The notes under the pieces were generated by a model. That model did not search any database and was not told the DNA's origin. It was given only the letters and a program-made list of their open reading frames with translations. Position numbers and translations under genes: made by a program. Below are positions 19,376 to 27,578 of a stretch of 64,000 nucleotides of DNA, piece after piece (position 1 is the stretch's first letter; every line of letters begins with the position of its first letter). Source of the DNA: an uncultured Winogradskyella sp. (lineage in GTDB: Bacteria; Bacteroidota; Bacteroidia; Flavobacteriales; Flavobacteriaceae); assembly GCF_947498005.1 (NCBI RefSeq), contig NZ_CANMIW010000002.1:496001-560000 (forward strand), given 5' to 3'.

Positions 19376-20788
19376 TTAAGATGTTTCAAGTCCTAATTGT
19401 TTTCCTTTTTTCAACATTAAATCAAAAGCAGCTTCATGATCGTTAGGAATTTCGCCTTCCAGAATAGCTTCTTTTATCGCTTCTTTAATTAATCCTATTT
19501 CTCTTGAAGGTTTTAAGTTGAATGTTTTCATAATTTCTTCACCTGTAACTGGTGGTTGAAAATTACGTACCTGATCTCGTTCTTCTACTTCAACAATTTT
19601 ATCTCTAACCTTCTGAAAATTATTATGATATTTTTTGAATTTTTTTGGATTCTTAGTTGTGATATCTGCTTCACAAAGTGTCATTAAATCTTCTACATAA
19701 TCGCCAGCATCAAAAACCAAACGTCTTACAGCGGAATCTGTAACATCTGATGCTAAAACAATTGGTCTAGAACTCATAAACACCATTTTCTGAACAAATT
19801 TCATCTTGTCATTTAATGGCATTTTTAAACGCTTAAATAATTTGTAAACCATTTTAGAGCCTACAAATTCATGCGCATGAAACGTCCAACCCACTTTTTT
19901 ATGAAACTTTTTAGTTGGTGCTTTTCCTATATCATGTAATAAAGCTGCCCACCGCAACCATAGGTTGTCCGTAGTTTTTGCGATATTATCTACAACTTCT
20001 AAAGTGTGATAGAAATTGTCTTTGTGTCTTTGACCTTCAATCTCGTCAATACCTTTTAAAGCTGTTAATTCTGGAAGAATATATTTTAAAAGGCCTGTTT
20101 TTTCTAAATGAATAAAACCAATAGAAGGTGTTTTACTTTCAAGAATTTTATGGAGTTCAACTACAATACGTTCTTTAGTAATAATCTTAATACGCTCCTT
20201 ATTATCAGAGATGGCTTTAAGCGAAGCATCTTCAATTTTAAAATTTAATTGGGTTGCAAATCTTATGGCACGCATCATTCTTAGCGGATCATCACTATAT
20301 GTAATATTTGCATCTAAAGGTGTGCGAATTATGCCTTTGTCTAAATCGTTAAGACCATTAAAAGGGTCTAATAACTCACCAAAATTGTTTTCATTTAAAC
20401 TTAGTGCTAAAGCGTTAATAGTAAAGTCTCTTCGGTTTTGATCGTCAGCTAGTGTTCCGTTTTCAACAATAGGATTCCTGCTATCTTCATTATAACTCTC
20501 CTTACGTGCACCAACAAATTCTATTTCAATATCATCGTAACGTAACATTGCTGTTCCGTAGGTTTTAAAAACCTGAACTTTAGGTTGGTTAGGTAAGTTT
20601 TTAGCCACTTGTTTAGCTAATTCAATTCCGCTACCAACAGCAACCACATCGATGTCTTTAGCATCGCCACGTTCTAGTAAATAATCGCGCACAAAACCAC
20701 CAATGACGTAACTATCTACTTGTAATTCTTCAGCAGATTGTGTGATGTATTTAAAAATATTGTGTTTTAAAGCTTGTTTATGGTTCAT
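19376..20788 (-). CDS. cca: CCA tRNA nucleotidyltransferase with HD domain
   Basis: Adds or repairs the 3'-CCA end of tRNAs using CTP and ATP. The 470-residue class II nucleotidyltransferase has the head motif [11 protein letters not shown] followed by the metal-binding DIDVV, the template region [17 protein letters not shown], and an HD domain ([13 protein letters not shown]) likely to have phosphohydrolase activity. The length is typical for Bacteroidota versions. It is the first gene of an operon with the acetyltransferase (3-bp gap) and ctaA, with a -7 promoter element 65 bp upstream of the ATG. Confidence 0.93.
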   Translation of the reverse strand: MNHKQALKHNIFKYITQSAEELQVDSYVIGGFVRDYLLERGDAKDIDVVAVGSGIELAKQVAKNLPNQPKVQVFKTYGTAMLRYDDIEIEFVGARKESYNEDSRNPIVENGTLADDQNRRDFTINALALSLNENNFGELLDPFNGLNDLDKGIIRTPLDANITYSDDPLRMMRAIRFATQLNFKIEDASLKAISDNKERIKIITKERIVVELHKILESKTPSIGFIHLEKTGLLKYILPELTALKGIDEIEGQRHKDNFYHTLEVVDNIAKTTDNLWLRWAALLHDIGKAPTKKFHKKVGWTFHAHEFVGSKMVYKLFKRLKMPLNDKMKFVQKMVFMSSRPIVLASDVTDSAVRRLVFDAGDYVEDLMTLCEADITTKNPKKFKKYHNNFQKVRDKIVEVEERDQVRNFQPPVTGEEIMKTFNLKPSREIGLIKEAIKEAILEGEIPNDHEAAFDLMLKKGKQLGLETS

Positions 20789-20852
20789 ATGATAATTGAA
20801 TCAACAGAAGTTCTTCAAATTAATTGAAAAAAATACCGTTTTTTTAGCTGTG

Positions 20853-20860
20853 CAAAGATA
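20853..20860 (-). promoter_or_regulatory. -7 promoter element of the cca operon
   Basis: Reads TATCTTTG on the minus strand, a full match to TAnnTTTG. No good TTTG lies 19-21 nt further up, so only the -7 part is supported. The leader would be about 60 nt. Confidence 0.4.
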
Positions 20861-20950
20861 CGACACAAGGCTAATCTTTTAAAATGAAAACTGAGCTTTT
20901 TAAAACATTAGGAGTATAAAAGATTTAAAATTAGATATAACTTAAAGTCT

Positions 20951-21649
20951 CTAAAATTTAATATGTTTTACAGCTTCTTGGGCTTTCTTGTAATCTTCAT
21001 GCTGACCAATATCTAACCAATATTCTCTAATTGGATAGCTTATAATTTTCTTGCCGTCATCAATTAAAGCATTTATTAAATCTGTAGCATTAAAAAAGGA
21101 GTCTTGAGGAATGTATTTTAAACATGCTTTTTTAAACATGTATATTCCCGCATTTAAATTATAAGCAATTGAATGTTTCTCCTTTAGGCGAGTAACTTTT
21201 CCTTTTTCCTTTTCAACGATATCATGTGGAAGGCTAATTTGAAATGGCACAGTGGCAATTGAAGCATCTGCCTCATTCAATAGAAAATTATTTACCAATT
21301 GTTCTACGTTTAAATTAGTAAGTAGATCGGCATTCATTACTAATATATTATCTGTTTTATAAGCATCAAATAGTTTTAACGCACCTATTGTACCTAAAGG
21401 TTTCTCCTCTTTAATAAAATTAATTTCAATTTTACTATTGTCCTTAAAATATGAAATTACAGTATCGCAAAGATGATGTACAGATATGTTAATTGATTGA
21501 ACACCATAAGACAGAAGCAAATCTATATTGTATTCAATAATTGATTTATTACCAACTTTTAAAAGTGCTTTAGGTGTATGTTCCGTCAATGGTTTTAAAC
21601 GGTTTCCTTTTCCACCAGCCATTATTACAACATCAATTTTATTATGCAT
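20951..21649 (-). CDS. Sugar-phosphate nucleotidyltransferase
   Basis: Activates a sugar 1-phosphate to an NDP-sugar. The 232-residue protein has the pyrophosphorylase signature VIMAGGKGNRLKPLT (residues about 9-23), the KEEKPLGTIGAL loop, the metal-site strand VMNADLLTN, and YWLDIGQHEDY near the C-terminus. It follows the dehydratase gene by 3 bp and is surely co-transcribed with it. Pairs of this type occur in legionaminic/pseudaminic-type acid pathways, where the partner is a GlcN-1-P guanylyltransferase, but no other genes of such a pathway lie next to it. The exact sugar is not determined. Confidence 0.85.
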   Translation of the reverse strand: MHNKIDVVIMAGGKGNRLKPLTEHTPKALLKVGNKSIIEYNIDLLLSYGVQSINISVHHLCDTVISYFKDNSKIEINFIKEEKPLGTIGALKLFDAYKTDNILVMNADLLTNLNVEQLVNNFLLNEADASIATVPFQISLPHDIVEKEKGKVTRLKEKHSIAYNLNAGIYMFKKACLKYIPQDSFFNATDLINALIDDGKKIISYPIREYWLDIGQHEDYKKAQEAVKHIKF

Positions 21650-21652
21650 TCA

Positions 21653-22849
21653 TTACATTTTATGATCTAAATATGTTTCCGTTTCAAGGTGGTTAAAGTT
21701 CGGTAATAAATTATGAATTATACGACTTAAATCGGTCTTATTCCAAGACTTTTTTTCTCTCAGTTGGTTTATAGAATGCGCAAATTCTTTGAGGTTTTTA
21801 TCATTATTACCTAATGCTTGATTTTTTATAATGCCAATGGATTTAAATCGGTTATTTTCTACGGTTTCTGTAGTAGTAAAAAAAGCTTCCATTTCTTTTT
21901 CTCCAGTAGTATTAGTAGTTGTGAATAGGCAAGGCCATTTACCTTGTTTAGGTAAGGTTTTAGCCAATTTTCTGGCTTCTTCTTCAGTTGAACATAAATA
22001 TGGTTTGTAACCTTGTGACTCAATAAAATTTACAGCAATCTCATCAAAACGAACAGGTTTTAGTGTTTCGCTTAATTTTGGAATCAATATTTCATTATTT
22101 CTGCCGAAAATGCAAGCTATTAAGCAAAGTTGACCTGATTCTTCTGGTGTTATAAAATAACGCTGAATATCATTAGGTGCTACAATGGGTTGCTGTTTTG
22201 TAATACGCTGTTCAAAACTGTGTAGTAATGACCCATCGGAAAATGCAACATTTGCAAAACGAGCAGAAGAAATACTTATGTCTTTACTTTTTTGCGACAA
22301 AAATAATTCCATAATACGTTTAGAAGCTCCCATCATATTTACAGGATCAGTAGCTTTATCTGTAGAAACACAAAAGTATTTGTTGACACCTTTATCTATT
22401 GATTGTTGAATGGTTTTTTCCGTATTGAAAATATTAACATCTAACATTCGCATAAGTGTGAAGGGATCTTCTTCATTTCTAACGTGTTTTAGTGCAGATA
22501 AATTGAGTACATAGTCGTAATTTCCATCTGACTCAATAAATGCGTCATAAGGAACGGAACCAATGTCTAAAGCAAATGTTTTAAAATCGCCATTGATGTA
22601 ACCGAGAGAACTTCTAATATCTCTAACTAATTCTACTAGGTTATTTTCACTTAGATCTACCACGTGCAGCTTAAGCGGATTTCGTTTAAATATTTCTTTT
22701 GTAACCGCTTGACCAATAGTTCCTGCACCTCCTAGAATTAGAAACTTTGATTTTGTAACAATTGCTTTTAATTCATCATTAAGAACTTTTAAGTCATCAT
22801 TAAATAACTCGTTTTTTCTTCCTATAAGATTTAGAATTGTATTGGTCAA
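21653..22849 (-). CDS. UDP/GDP-sugar 4,6-dehydratase-like SDR (CapD/FlaA1 family)
   Basis: NAD(P)-dependent extended short-chain dehydrogenase of 398 residues, Polysacc_synt_2 family. An N-terminal extension of about 35 residues precedes the Rossmann motif ILGGAGTIGQAV. Further features are VVDLSENN (cofactor specificity strand), LSALKHVRNEEDP, STDKATDPVNMMGASKR (the M-M-G-A-S-K replaces the usual Y-x-x-x-K, as is common in this subfamily), and RFANVAFSDGSLL. Relatives make 4-keto-6-deoxy-HexNAc precursors for surface glycans. First gene of a two-gene unit with the nucleotidyltransferase; a perfect inverted repeat lies 31 bp upstream. Confidence 0.83.
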   Translation of the reverse strand: MTNTILNLIGRKNELFNDDLKVLNDELKAIVTKSKFLILGGAGTIGQAVTKEIFKRNPLKLHVVDLSENNLVELVRDIRSSLGYINGDFKTFALDIGSVPYDAFIESDGNYDYVLNLSALKHVRNEEDPFTLMRMLDVNIFNTEKTIQQSIDKGVNKYFCVSTDKATDPVNMMGASKRIMELFLSQKSKDISISSARFANVAFSDGSLLHSFEQRITKQQPIVAPNDIQRYFITPEESGQLCLIACIFGRNNEILIPKLSETLKPVRFDEIAVNFIESQGYKPYLCSTEEEARKLAKTLPKQGKWPCLFTTTNTTGEKEMEAFFTTTETVENNRFKSIGIIKNQALGNNDKNLKEFAHSINQLREKKSWNKTDLSRIIHNLLPNFNHLETETYLDHKM

Positions 22850-22879
22850 GATTTAATTTTAGGTTATTGATTGAGAATA

Positions 22880-22915
22880 AAGTGTTGAATTACGGATTGT
22901 ATTATTTCAACACTT
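22880..22915. repeat. 10-bp inverted repeat upstream of the sugar dehydratase gene
   Basis: AAGTGTTGAA (22880-22889) and TTCAACACTT (22906-22915) are exact reverse complements with a 16-nt spacer. The repeat lies in the leader or promoter zone of the minus-strand sugar nucleotide genes (ATG at 22849). No T run follows on either strand. It may be an operator or leader structure. Confidence 0.45.
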
Positions 22916-22976
22916 AGCTATGTAAATATAAGGTATAGTATTTATGATAAAAAATGAGATGAACTAAAAAAACCAA

Positions 22977-23009
22977 TTGCGCTTAAAATATTTAAAAGTT
23001 GTAGATTTG
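22977..23009 (+). promoter_or_regulatory. Promoter of the Kdo-kinase-like gene
   Basis: TTG (22977-22979), a 22-nt spacer, then TAGATTTG (23002-23009), a full -7 consensus. It gives a leader of about 78 nt to the TTG start at 23093. Confidence 0.4.
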
Positions 23010-23092
23010 TTTTCTATTACAATGGTTTATTCAAAATTTTAAAAGCATAAGTATTAAACCTAATTTTATATAATTATTTCAAATCAATATAA

Positions 23093-23857
23093 TTGAAACA
23101 GACTAAAAGCATACATTATAAGTTTACTCAGCACGAGACGTTTTTAGATGATATTATAAATAATTACGAAAGTAAAGGCGAAGATTTTGGTAACCAGAAA
23201 AGGAACTCCTTAAAGCTTTTTAAACTTGAAGGTAAGCGGCTTAACGTAAAGTCGTTTAAAATACCAAATATGGTTAACCAAATTGCTTATGGTTTTCTAA
23301 GAAGGAGTAAAGCACAGCGGTCCTTTGAGTATGCACAGAAGCTACAATCTTTAGATATTGGTACGCCTCAGCCTGTAGCTTATTATCAATTTTCAAAATC
23401 GTTTTTATTTAAAAAGAGTTATTATATTTCTGAACATCAAGATTATGATCTAACTTACAGAGAACTTACTCATGATTTTAATTACCCAGATTACGATGCT
23501 GTTTTAAGAGCTTTTACCAGATTTACTTATAAAATGCATATTAAAGGCATTAAATTCTTAGATCATTCTCCTGGAAATACTTTGATTAAAAAAAGTGAAA
23601 ATGGATATGATTTTTATTTGGTAGATCTTAACCGGATGGAATTTAAGCAAATGGGTTTTGAAGAACGCATAAAAAATTTCGATCGCTTAACAATCCATAA
23701 ATCTATGGTAGAGATAATGAGCGATGAATATGCTAAGGTTTCTGGTGAAGATTATGAAACAATTGTTCGTTTAATGTGGCAATTTACGGAAGAGTTTCAA
23801 GCTAAGCATCACAAAAAGCAGCGTATGAAAAAACGATTGAAATTTTGGAAAAAGTAA
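23093..23857 (+). CDS. Kdo/lipopolysaccharide kinase (InaA/WaaP-like)
   Basis: Cytoplasmic kinase of 254 residues expected to phosphorylate an inner-core sugar of lipopolysaccharide, probably Kdo. Kinase residues are visible: the nucleotide-binding Lys in LNVKSFKIP, the catalytic loop FLDHSPGNTLI (D and N in the H/D-x4-N arrangement) and the metal motif VDLNRMEF in place of DFG. The C-terminus is strongly basic (KKQRMKKRLKFWKK). The only start that fits the full domain is TTG at 23093; the frame is open upstream to a TAA at 23061 with no ATG. It converges with the glycosyltransferase at 23858 with no gap. The neighbourhood of LPS glycosyltransferases supports the role. Confidence 0.82.
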   Translation: MKQTKSIHYKFTQHETFLDDIINNYESKGEDFGNQKRNSLKLFKLEGKRLNVKSFKIPNMVNQIAYGFLRRSKAQRSFEYAQKLQSLDIGTPQPVAYYQFSKSFLFKKSYYISEHQDYDLTYRELTHDFNYPDYDAVLRAFTRFTYKMHIKGIKFLDHSPGNTLIKKSENGYDFYLVDLNRMEFKQMGFEERIKNFDRLTIHKSMVEIMSDEYAKVSGEDYETIVRLMWQFTEEFQAKHHKKQRMKKRLKFWKK

Positions 23858-24628
23858 CTAACTATTTTCTTTATCCTTTTTTTGTAAATCACGTAATTTT
23901 AGATATTTCAAATATGTAATTCTACCTGTTTCTTTACAGATTATAAATCCATTTTTACCATCCAATATACCAAGTCTTATTACATAAGATTTAAAAAATG
24001 CCCAAGATGGATTCCAGATTAAATTCCAAATTGAAGCTCTCTTGCCAGAGCTATAATAAGCTTTGGCAGCAATAGTAGAAAAGTAGTCTGTTTTCTCACT
24101 AAATTCCAGATAACTTTGATAGGTAAGGTGTAGAATATCACCTTTTAGATGTCCTATATTTGATGATGTGTTATGAAGTTGAACGTTATCATGAGGATTA
24201 ATTCCTTTCCATTCGGCTTTTCTTCTATCAAAAACACGTAATTTTTTGTTAGGATACCAATCTGAATGTTTAATCCATTGGCCACAAAAATTGTTGAAAC
24301 GGTTTGCGTAGTAACCATCAAATGTCCAATTAGATTTTAAATCTAATATGGATTCTTGAAGTATTTTAGATAAAGATTCATCACCATCTAAAGAGACAAT
24401 ATGATTATAGCTCGCTTGGGATAATGCAAAATTTTTCTGCTCTATGTAACCTAAGAAATTTTGTTCTACAAACTTTACATTGTAACGTTTACAAATGGCT
24501 TTAGTGTTATCAGTAGAAAAAGAATCTACTACTACAATTTCATCTACAACATTTTCTAAAGATTGTAAGCATTTTTCAATATTACGTTCTTCATTAAAGG
24601 TTATAATAACTCCAGATAGTTTTAACAT
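23858..24628 (-). CDS. Glycosyltransferase family 2, WaaE/KdtX-like
   Basis: GT-A fold glycosyltransferase of 256 residues. Motifs in order: GVIITFNEERNIEKCL (nucleotide-sugar binding), VVDSFSTDNT, the conserved QKNFAL segment, and SLDGDE (the DxD metal site). The close pattern to WaaE/KdtX beta-1,4-glucosyltransferases suggests work on the lipopolysaccharide inner core. No membrane helix, so it acts at the cytoplasmic face. It is divergent from the next glycosyltransferase across only 40 bp, which carry a perfect palindrome. Confidence 0.87.
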   Translation of the reverse strand: MLKLSGVIITFNEERNIEKCLQSLENVVDEIVVVDSFSTDNTKAICKRYNVKFVEQNFLGYIEQKNFALSQASYNHIVSLDGDESLSKILQESILDLKSNWTFDGYYANRFNNFCGQWIKHSDWYPNKKLRVFDRRKAEWKGINPHDNVQLHNTSSNIGHLKGDILHLTYQSYLEFSEKTDYFSTIAAKAYYSSGKRASIWNLIWNPSWAFFKSYVIRLGILDGKNGFIICKETGRITYLKYLKLRDLQKKDKENS

Positions 24629-24646
24629 TGTAGTAATTTCTCTGCT

Positions 24647-24665
24647 GTAAAAATAGTATTTTTAC
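24647..24665. promoter_or_regulatory. 19-bp perfect palindrome in a divergent promoter
   Basis: GTAAAAATA-G-TATTTTTAC: 9-bp arms around a single central base, in the 40-bp gap between two divergent glycosyltransferase genes and only 3 bp before the plus-strand ATG at 24669. Each arm also carries TATTTTTA, one base off the -7 consensus, on opposite strands. It may be an operator shared by both genes or overlapping promoters. Confidence 0.45.
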
Positions 24666-24668
24666 GTT

Positions 24669-25493
24669 ATGCAATCTAATCTAAAGGCTTCTGTAATTAT
24701 AAGTACTTATAACCAACCTGAGTGGTTAAGATTGGTGTTGCATAGTTATAGCCTTCAAACTATAATAAATTTTGAAATTATCGTAGCAGATGATGGTTCT
24801 GATGAGCGTACAAAATCAGTTATAGATGAGTTTTCTGCCAATACAGAACTAAATGTTATCCATGTTTGGCAAGAAGATGATGGGTTTAGGAAAACTAAAA
24901 TTTTGAATAAAGCCATAATGGCTTCAAATTCTCATTACTTAATTTTTACAGATGGAGATTGCATTGCTCGTAAAGATTTTGTGGCTACACATCTTAATTT
25001 ACGTCGAAAGACATATGCACTTTCAGGAGGTTATTTTAAGTTAAATGCATCTATTTCAAAGGCTATAACAGCTAAAGATATTACTCAACAAAATTGTTTT
25101 GATGACGATTGGCTAATATCAAAAGGTCAATCTAAAACTTTCAAATTAAATAAACTCACCAAATCAAAAATTAAAGCTAAACTTCTAAATAAGCTAACAC
25201 CAACAAAAGCTACTTTTGATGGAATGAATGTGTCTTGCTACAAAGCTGATATTTTAGCCGTTAATGGTTTTGACGAACGTATGCAATATGGTGCAGAAGA
25301 TAGGGAAGTAGGAGAACGCATGATGAATAATGGAATTAAGTTTCTGCAAGTACGTTACAGTACTATTTGCGTCCATTTATTTCATGAAAGGCCTTACAAA
25401 AATGAAGCAGCTATGGTATTAAATAATAAGATAAGAAAAAGTACAAAGCAAAATAAATCTCGATTTACTGACTTCGGAATTACCAAAAAATAA
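24669..25493 (+). CDS. Glycosyltransferase family 2 with galactosyltransferase-type C-terminus
   Basis: GT-A fold glycosyltransferase of 274 residues. SVIISTYNQPEWL and VADDGSDERT bind the nucleotide sugar, FTDGDCI is the DxD metal site, and GFDERMQYGAEDREVGERM is the ED motif of the Glyco_transf_7C/KfoC-like C-terminal domain. The product is likely part of the lipopolysaccharide or capsule chain. It is divergent from the WaaE-like gene and convergent, with no gap, with the TagB/TagF-like gene at 25494, so it is a single-gene unit. Confidence 0.87.
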   Translation: MQSNLKASVIISTYNQPEWLRLVLHSYSLQTIINFEIIVADDGSDERTKSVIDEFSANTELNVIHVWQEDDGFRKTKILNKAIMASNSHYLIFTDGDCIARKDFVATHLNLRRKTYALSGGYFKLNASISKAITAKDITQQNCFDDDWLISKGQSKTFKLNKLTKSKIKAKLLNKLTPTKATFDGMNVSCYKADILAVNGFDERMQYGAEDREVGERMMNNGIKFLQVRYSTICVHLFHERPYKNEAAMVLNNKIRKSTKQNKSRFTDFGITKK

Positions 25494-26582
25494 CTATTCA
25501 GGTTGAATAGTGTAAGGTTTATTATAGCTTTTAAGAGTAAAATATCTTAAACGCTTTCTTATTTTATATTTTCTAATCAAATTAAGAGGTTTGTTTTTTA
25601 GTTGCGACTTATCTTCGTGTAAATAAGTAATAGAGGCATCAATTACTCGTTTACTAGATTTACCATCAAAATAAGGATGTAATTGATTGATAAAAGGTTC
25701 TATTTTTTCAATTAAAGCTTCGGGATAACTTAAAGCATAATTAAAGTTTTCTTCAATTTTACTAGCGTCATTTACATGTATTAAATAATCATGATTAAAT
25801 GTGTGCTTATAACTAACAACAGGTTTTTTTTGTAACAAAAACTCTTGAATGGCAGATGTTGTATCTGCAAATAAAATATCAGAATTTTGAAATATTGGAA
25901 TTAGATTAGTTGTATCATAATACGTGAAATTTTCATTTTCTAGTGATTTCCATTTGTCTACAATGTCCTTAGGGATTTTAGGATGTAACACCATTGCAAA
26001 TGAATATTTTCCTGTTTTTGTTAAACGCTTAACTTCGTTGAAAACGGAATCGTCAAAAGCTAAACTAAGTCTTTCGGTAAACGTTGAAGCTATTAAGATT
26101 TGTGGCTTATCGGTTGATTTGGATTTTTTAATAGGAAAGAGCGGGTCAACCTTACTCCAGCCTGTTTCAATAATTTTAAAATGTTTATACTTACGTTCAA
26201 GTTGTTTAAAAATAGACGTTGTACTTGGTCCTTGTGTACAATATAAATCGAAGAATCCTCTAATTCTGAATTCACTAAAGATATGTTTTTTTGAAGGTCT
26301 TTTTTGTGCTAAAAAACCATGAAATATCTGAACTTTTAATCCTGAAATAAAATCGGGTACGTCATTAGTGGCCGTTAAAACAATGTCTGGTTTATAATTA
26401 ACTACATCTTGTATTGTGCTTAAAACATTGGTGTTACCTTCTGTTTCTAATGCCACTTTACCTTCATTGAGATCGCTAAACCACATAATTGAATGTCCTC
26501 TTTTCAAAATTTCTTTTTCTAAAGGTGCACCTATAGGAAGAGCGTAACTGTAAGAAATGTATATTAAAAATTTATAAGTCAT
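25494..26582 (-). CDS. TagB/TagF-like CDP-glycerol glycerophosphotransferase family protein
   Basis: GT-B-like transferase of 362 residues. The family marks seen are VQIFHGFLAQKR (acceptor-side His), ETGWSKVDPLF, the LHPKIP segment and FQNSDILFADTTSAIQEFLLQKKPVV, the classical nucleotide-binding segment of TagB/TagF. In Gram-positives these build poly(glycerol phosphate); in Gram-negatives relatives add phosphate-linked alditols to surface polysaccharide. The substrate here is inferred only. It is third in a minus-strand run after the TupA-like and Stealth genes (31-bp gap from the latter), so the three probably act on one polymer. Confidence 0.8.
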   Translation of the reverse strand: MTYKFLIYISYSYALPIGAPLEKEILKRGHSIMWFSDLNEGKVALETEGNTNVLSTIQDVVNYKPDIVLTATNDVPDFISGLKVQIFHGFLAQKRPSKKHIFSEFRIRGFFDLYCTQGPSTTSIFKQLERKYKHFKIIETGWSKVDPLFPIKKSKSTDKPQILIASTFTERLSLAFDDSVFNEVKRLTKTGKYSFAMVLHPKIPKDIVDKWKSLENENFTYYDTTNLIPIFQNSDILFADTTSAIQEFLLQKKPVVSYKHTFNHDYLIHVNDASKIEENFNYALSYPEALIEKIEPFINQLHPYFDGKSSKRVIDASITYLHEDKSQLKNKPLNLIRKYKIRKRLRYFTLKSYNKPYTIQPE

Positions 26583-26613
26583 ACCAATACGTAATTTTGT
26601 AATAAACCTAAGT

Positions 26614-27552
26614 TTATGAGGTTCTGTTTTCTAACCAACCTATTATGTAATCTAAAATATGTTGAGGACTGCGATCTAAACTTTGAAGTCCTAAAAATAA
26701 TTTCCCCTTAATTTTAGTGTTTAATTTATACTTATACCAATACAGCGATTTTTTGTAAGATCTAAAATACATCAATTGCAGATCGCTTTTAAAATAACAA
26801 GTTTTGTTTTTTATTTCAAGATGATTTGCTAATCCTTGAGGTGTAAACTGACTTGGTTTTCTAAAACGATGTTTTATATTTTCTCTAAACACATTTTCAT
26901 TCGCTTCAAAATAACTCTGAAACGTTGATTTTCTCATTGGATGAGGTGTATGCTTAAAGTTATAGTATTTATTAAAACCAGCTAATTTTGCAGCATTCTG
27001 CTGAATTGATTTATGGCCAACTCTAGGCTTTTTAAATTTCTTATAAAATATATCGTTATCAAATTTTAACCATTTACCTCTTAAAATTGGCCAACCATTT
27101 TTAAAGAAATCAGTTGGCTTAGTTTCATTAATTAAGAAGAAATCATCATTAAAATAAATAAAATGTTCTGCTAAATTAGGAATTCGATATAGACAGGTTT
27201 CTATTGGTCTACAATTAAAAGTAGGCAAGTATTCTTCATAGCCTTTAAAGATTATCTTGTGATCTACAATAGATACATTACTGTAATCCTTATTGTGGTT
27301 TTTTAAAAATTCTGGAGTCTGGTTATCTGTAACAATATAAATATTATTAATATACGATGCGTATTTTAATATAGAATCAATAGTGAATTTAATTTCATTT
27401 ACTTGATCATAGCGTGTTCTAAATTTTTCAGAATTAATTTTAGTTTTATCTTCTAAAAAAGGAAGCATTTTAGTCCTATGATCTATGTCATTGCCATCAA
27501 CCCAAAGAATTACTGCGTCTATTGGGTTATTTTGAATGTTATCAGTCGTCAT
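26614..27552 (-). CDS. Stealth family sugar-phosphate transferase
   Basis: Protein of 312 residues with the Stealth conserved regions: CR1 DAVILWVDGND (about 13-23), CR2 spanning RTRYDQVNEIKFTI, NIYIVTDNQ, and YFNDDFFL with its acidic pair, and the C-terminal HTPHPMRKS region. Stealth proteins transfer hexose 1-phosphate units to make phosphodiester-linked capsules (as in Neisseria and many pathogens and commensals). It lies between the TupA-like and TagB/TagF-like genes with gaps of 26 and 31 bp. The reaction is inferred from the family; the sugar is unknown. Confidence 0.85.
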   Translation of the reverse strand: MTTDNIQNNPIDAVILWVDGNDIDHRTKMLPFLEDKTKINSEKFRTRYDQVNEIKFTIDSILKYASYINNIYIVTDNQTPEFLKNHNKDYSNVSIVDHKIIFKGYEEYLPTFNCRPIETCLYRIPNLAEHFIYFNDDFFLINETKPTDFFKNGWPILRGKWLKFDNDIFYKKFKKPRVGHKSIQQNAAKLAGFNKYYNFKHTPHPMRKSTFQSYFEANENVFRENIKHRFRKPSQFTPQGLANHLEIKNKTCYFKSDLQLMYFRSYKKSLYWYKYKLNTKIKGKLFLGLQSLDRSPQHILDYIIGWLENRTS

Positions 27553-27578
27553 ATTAATATTCCTTTAGTTTTAGAAAA

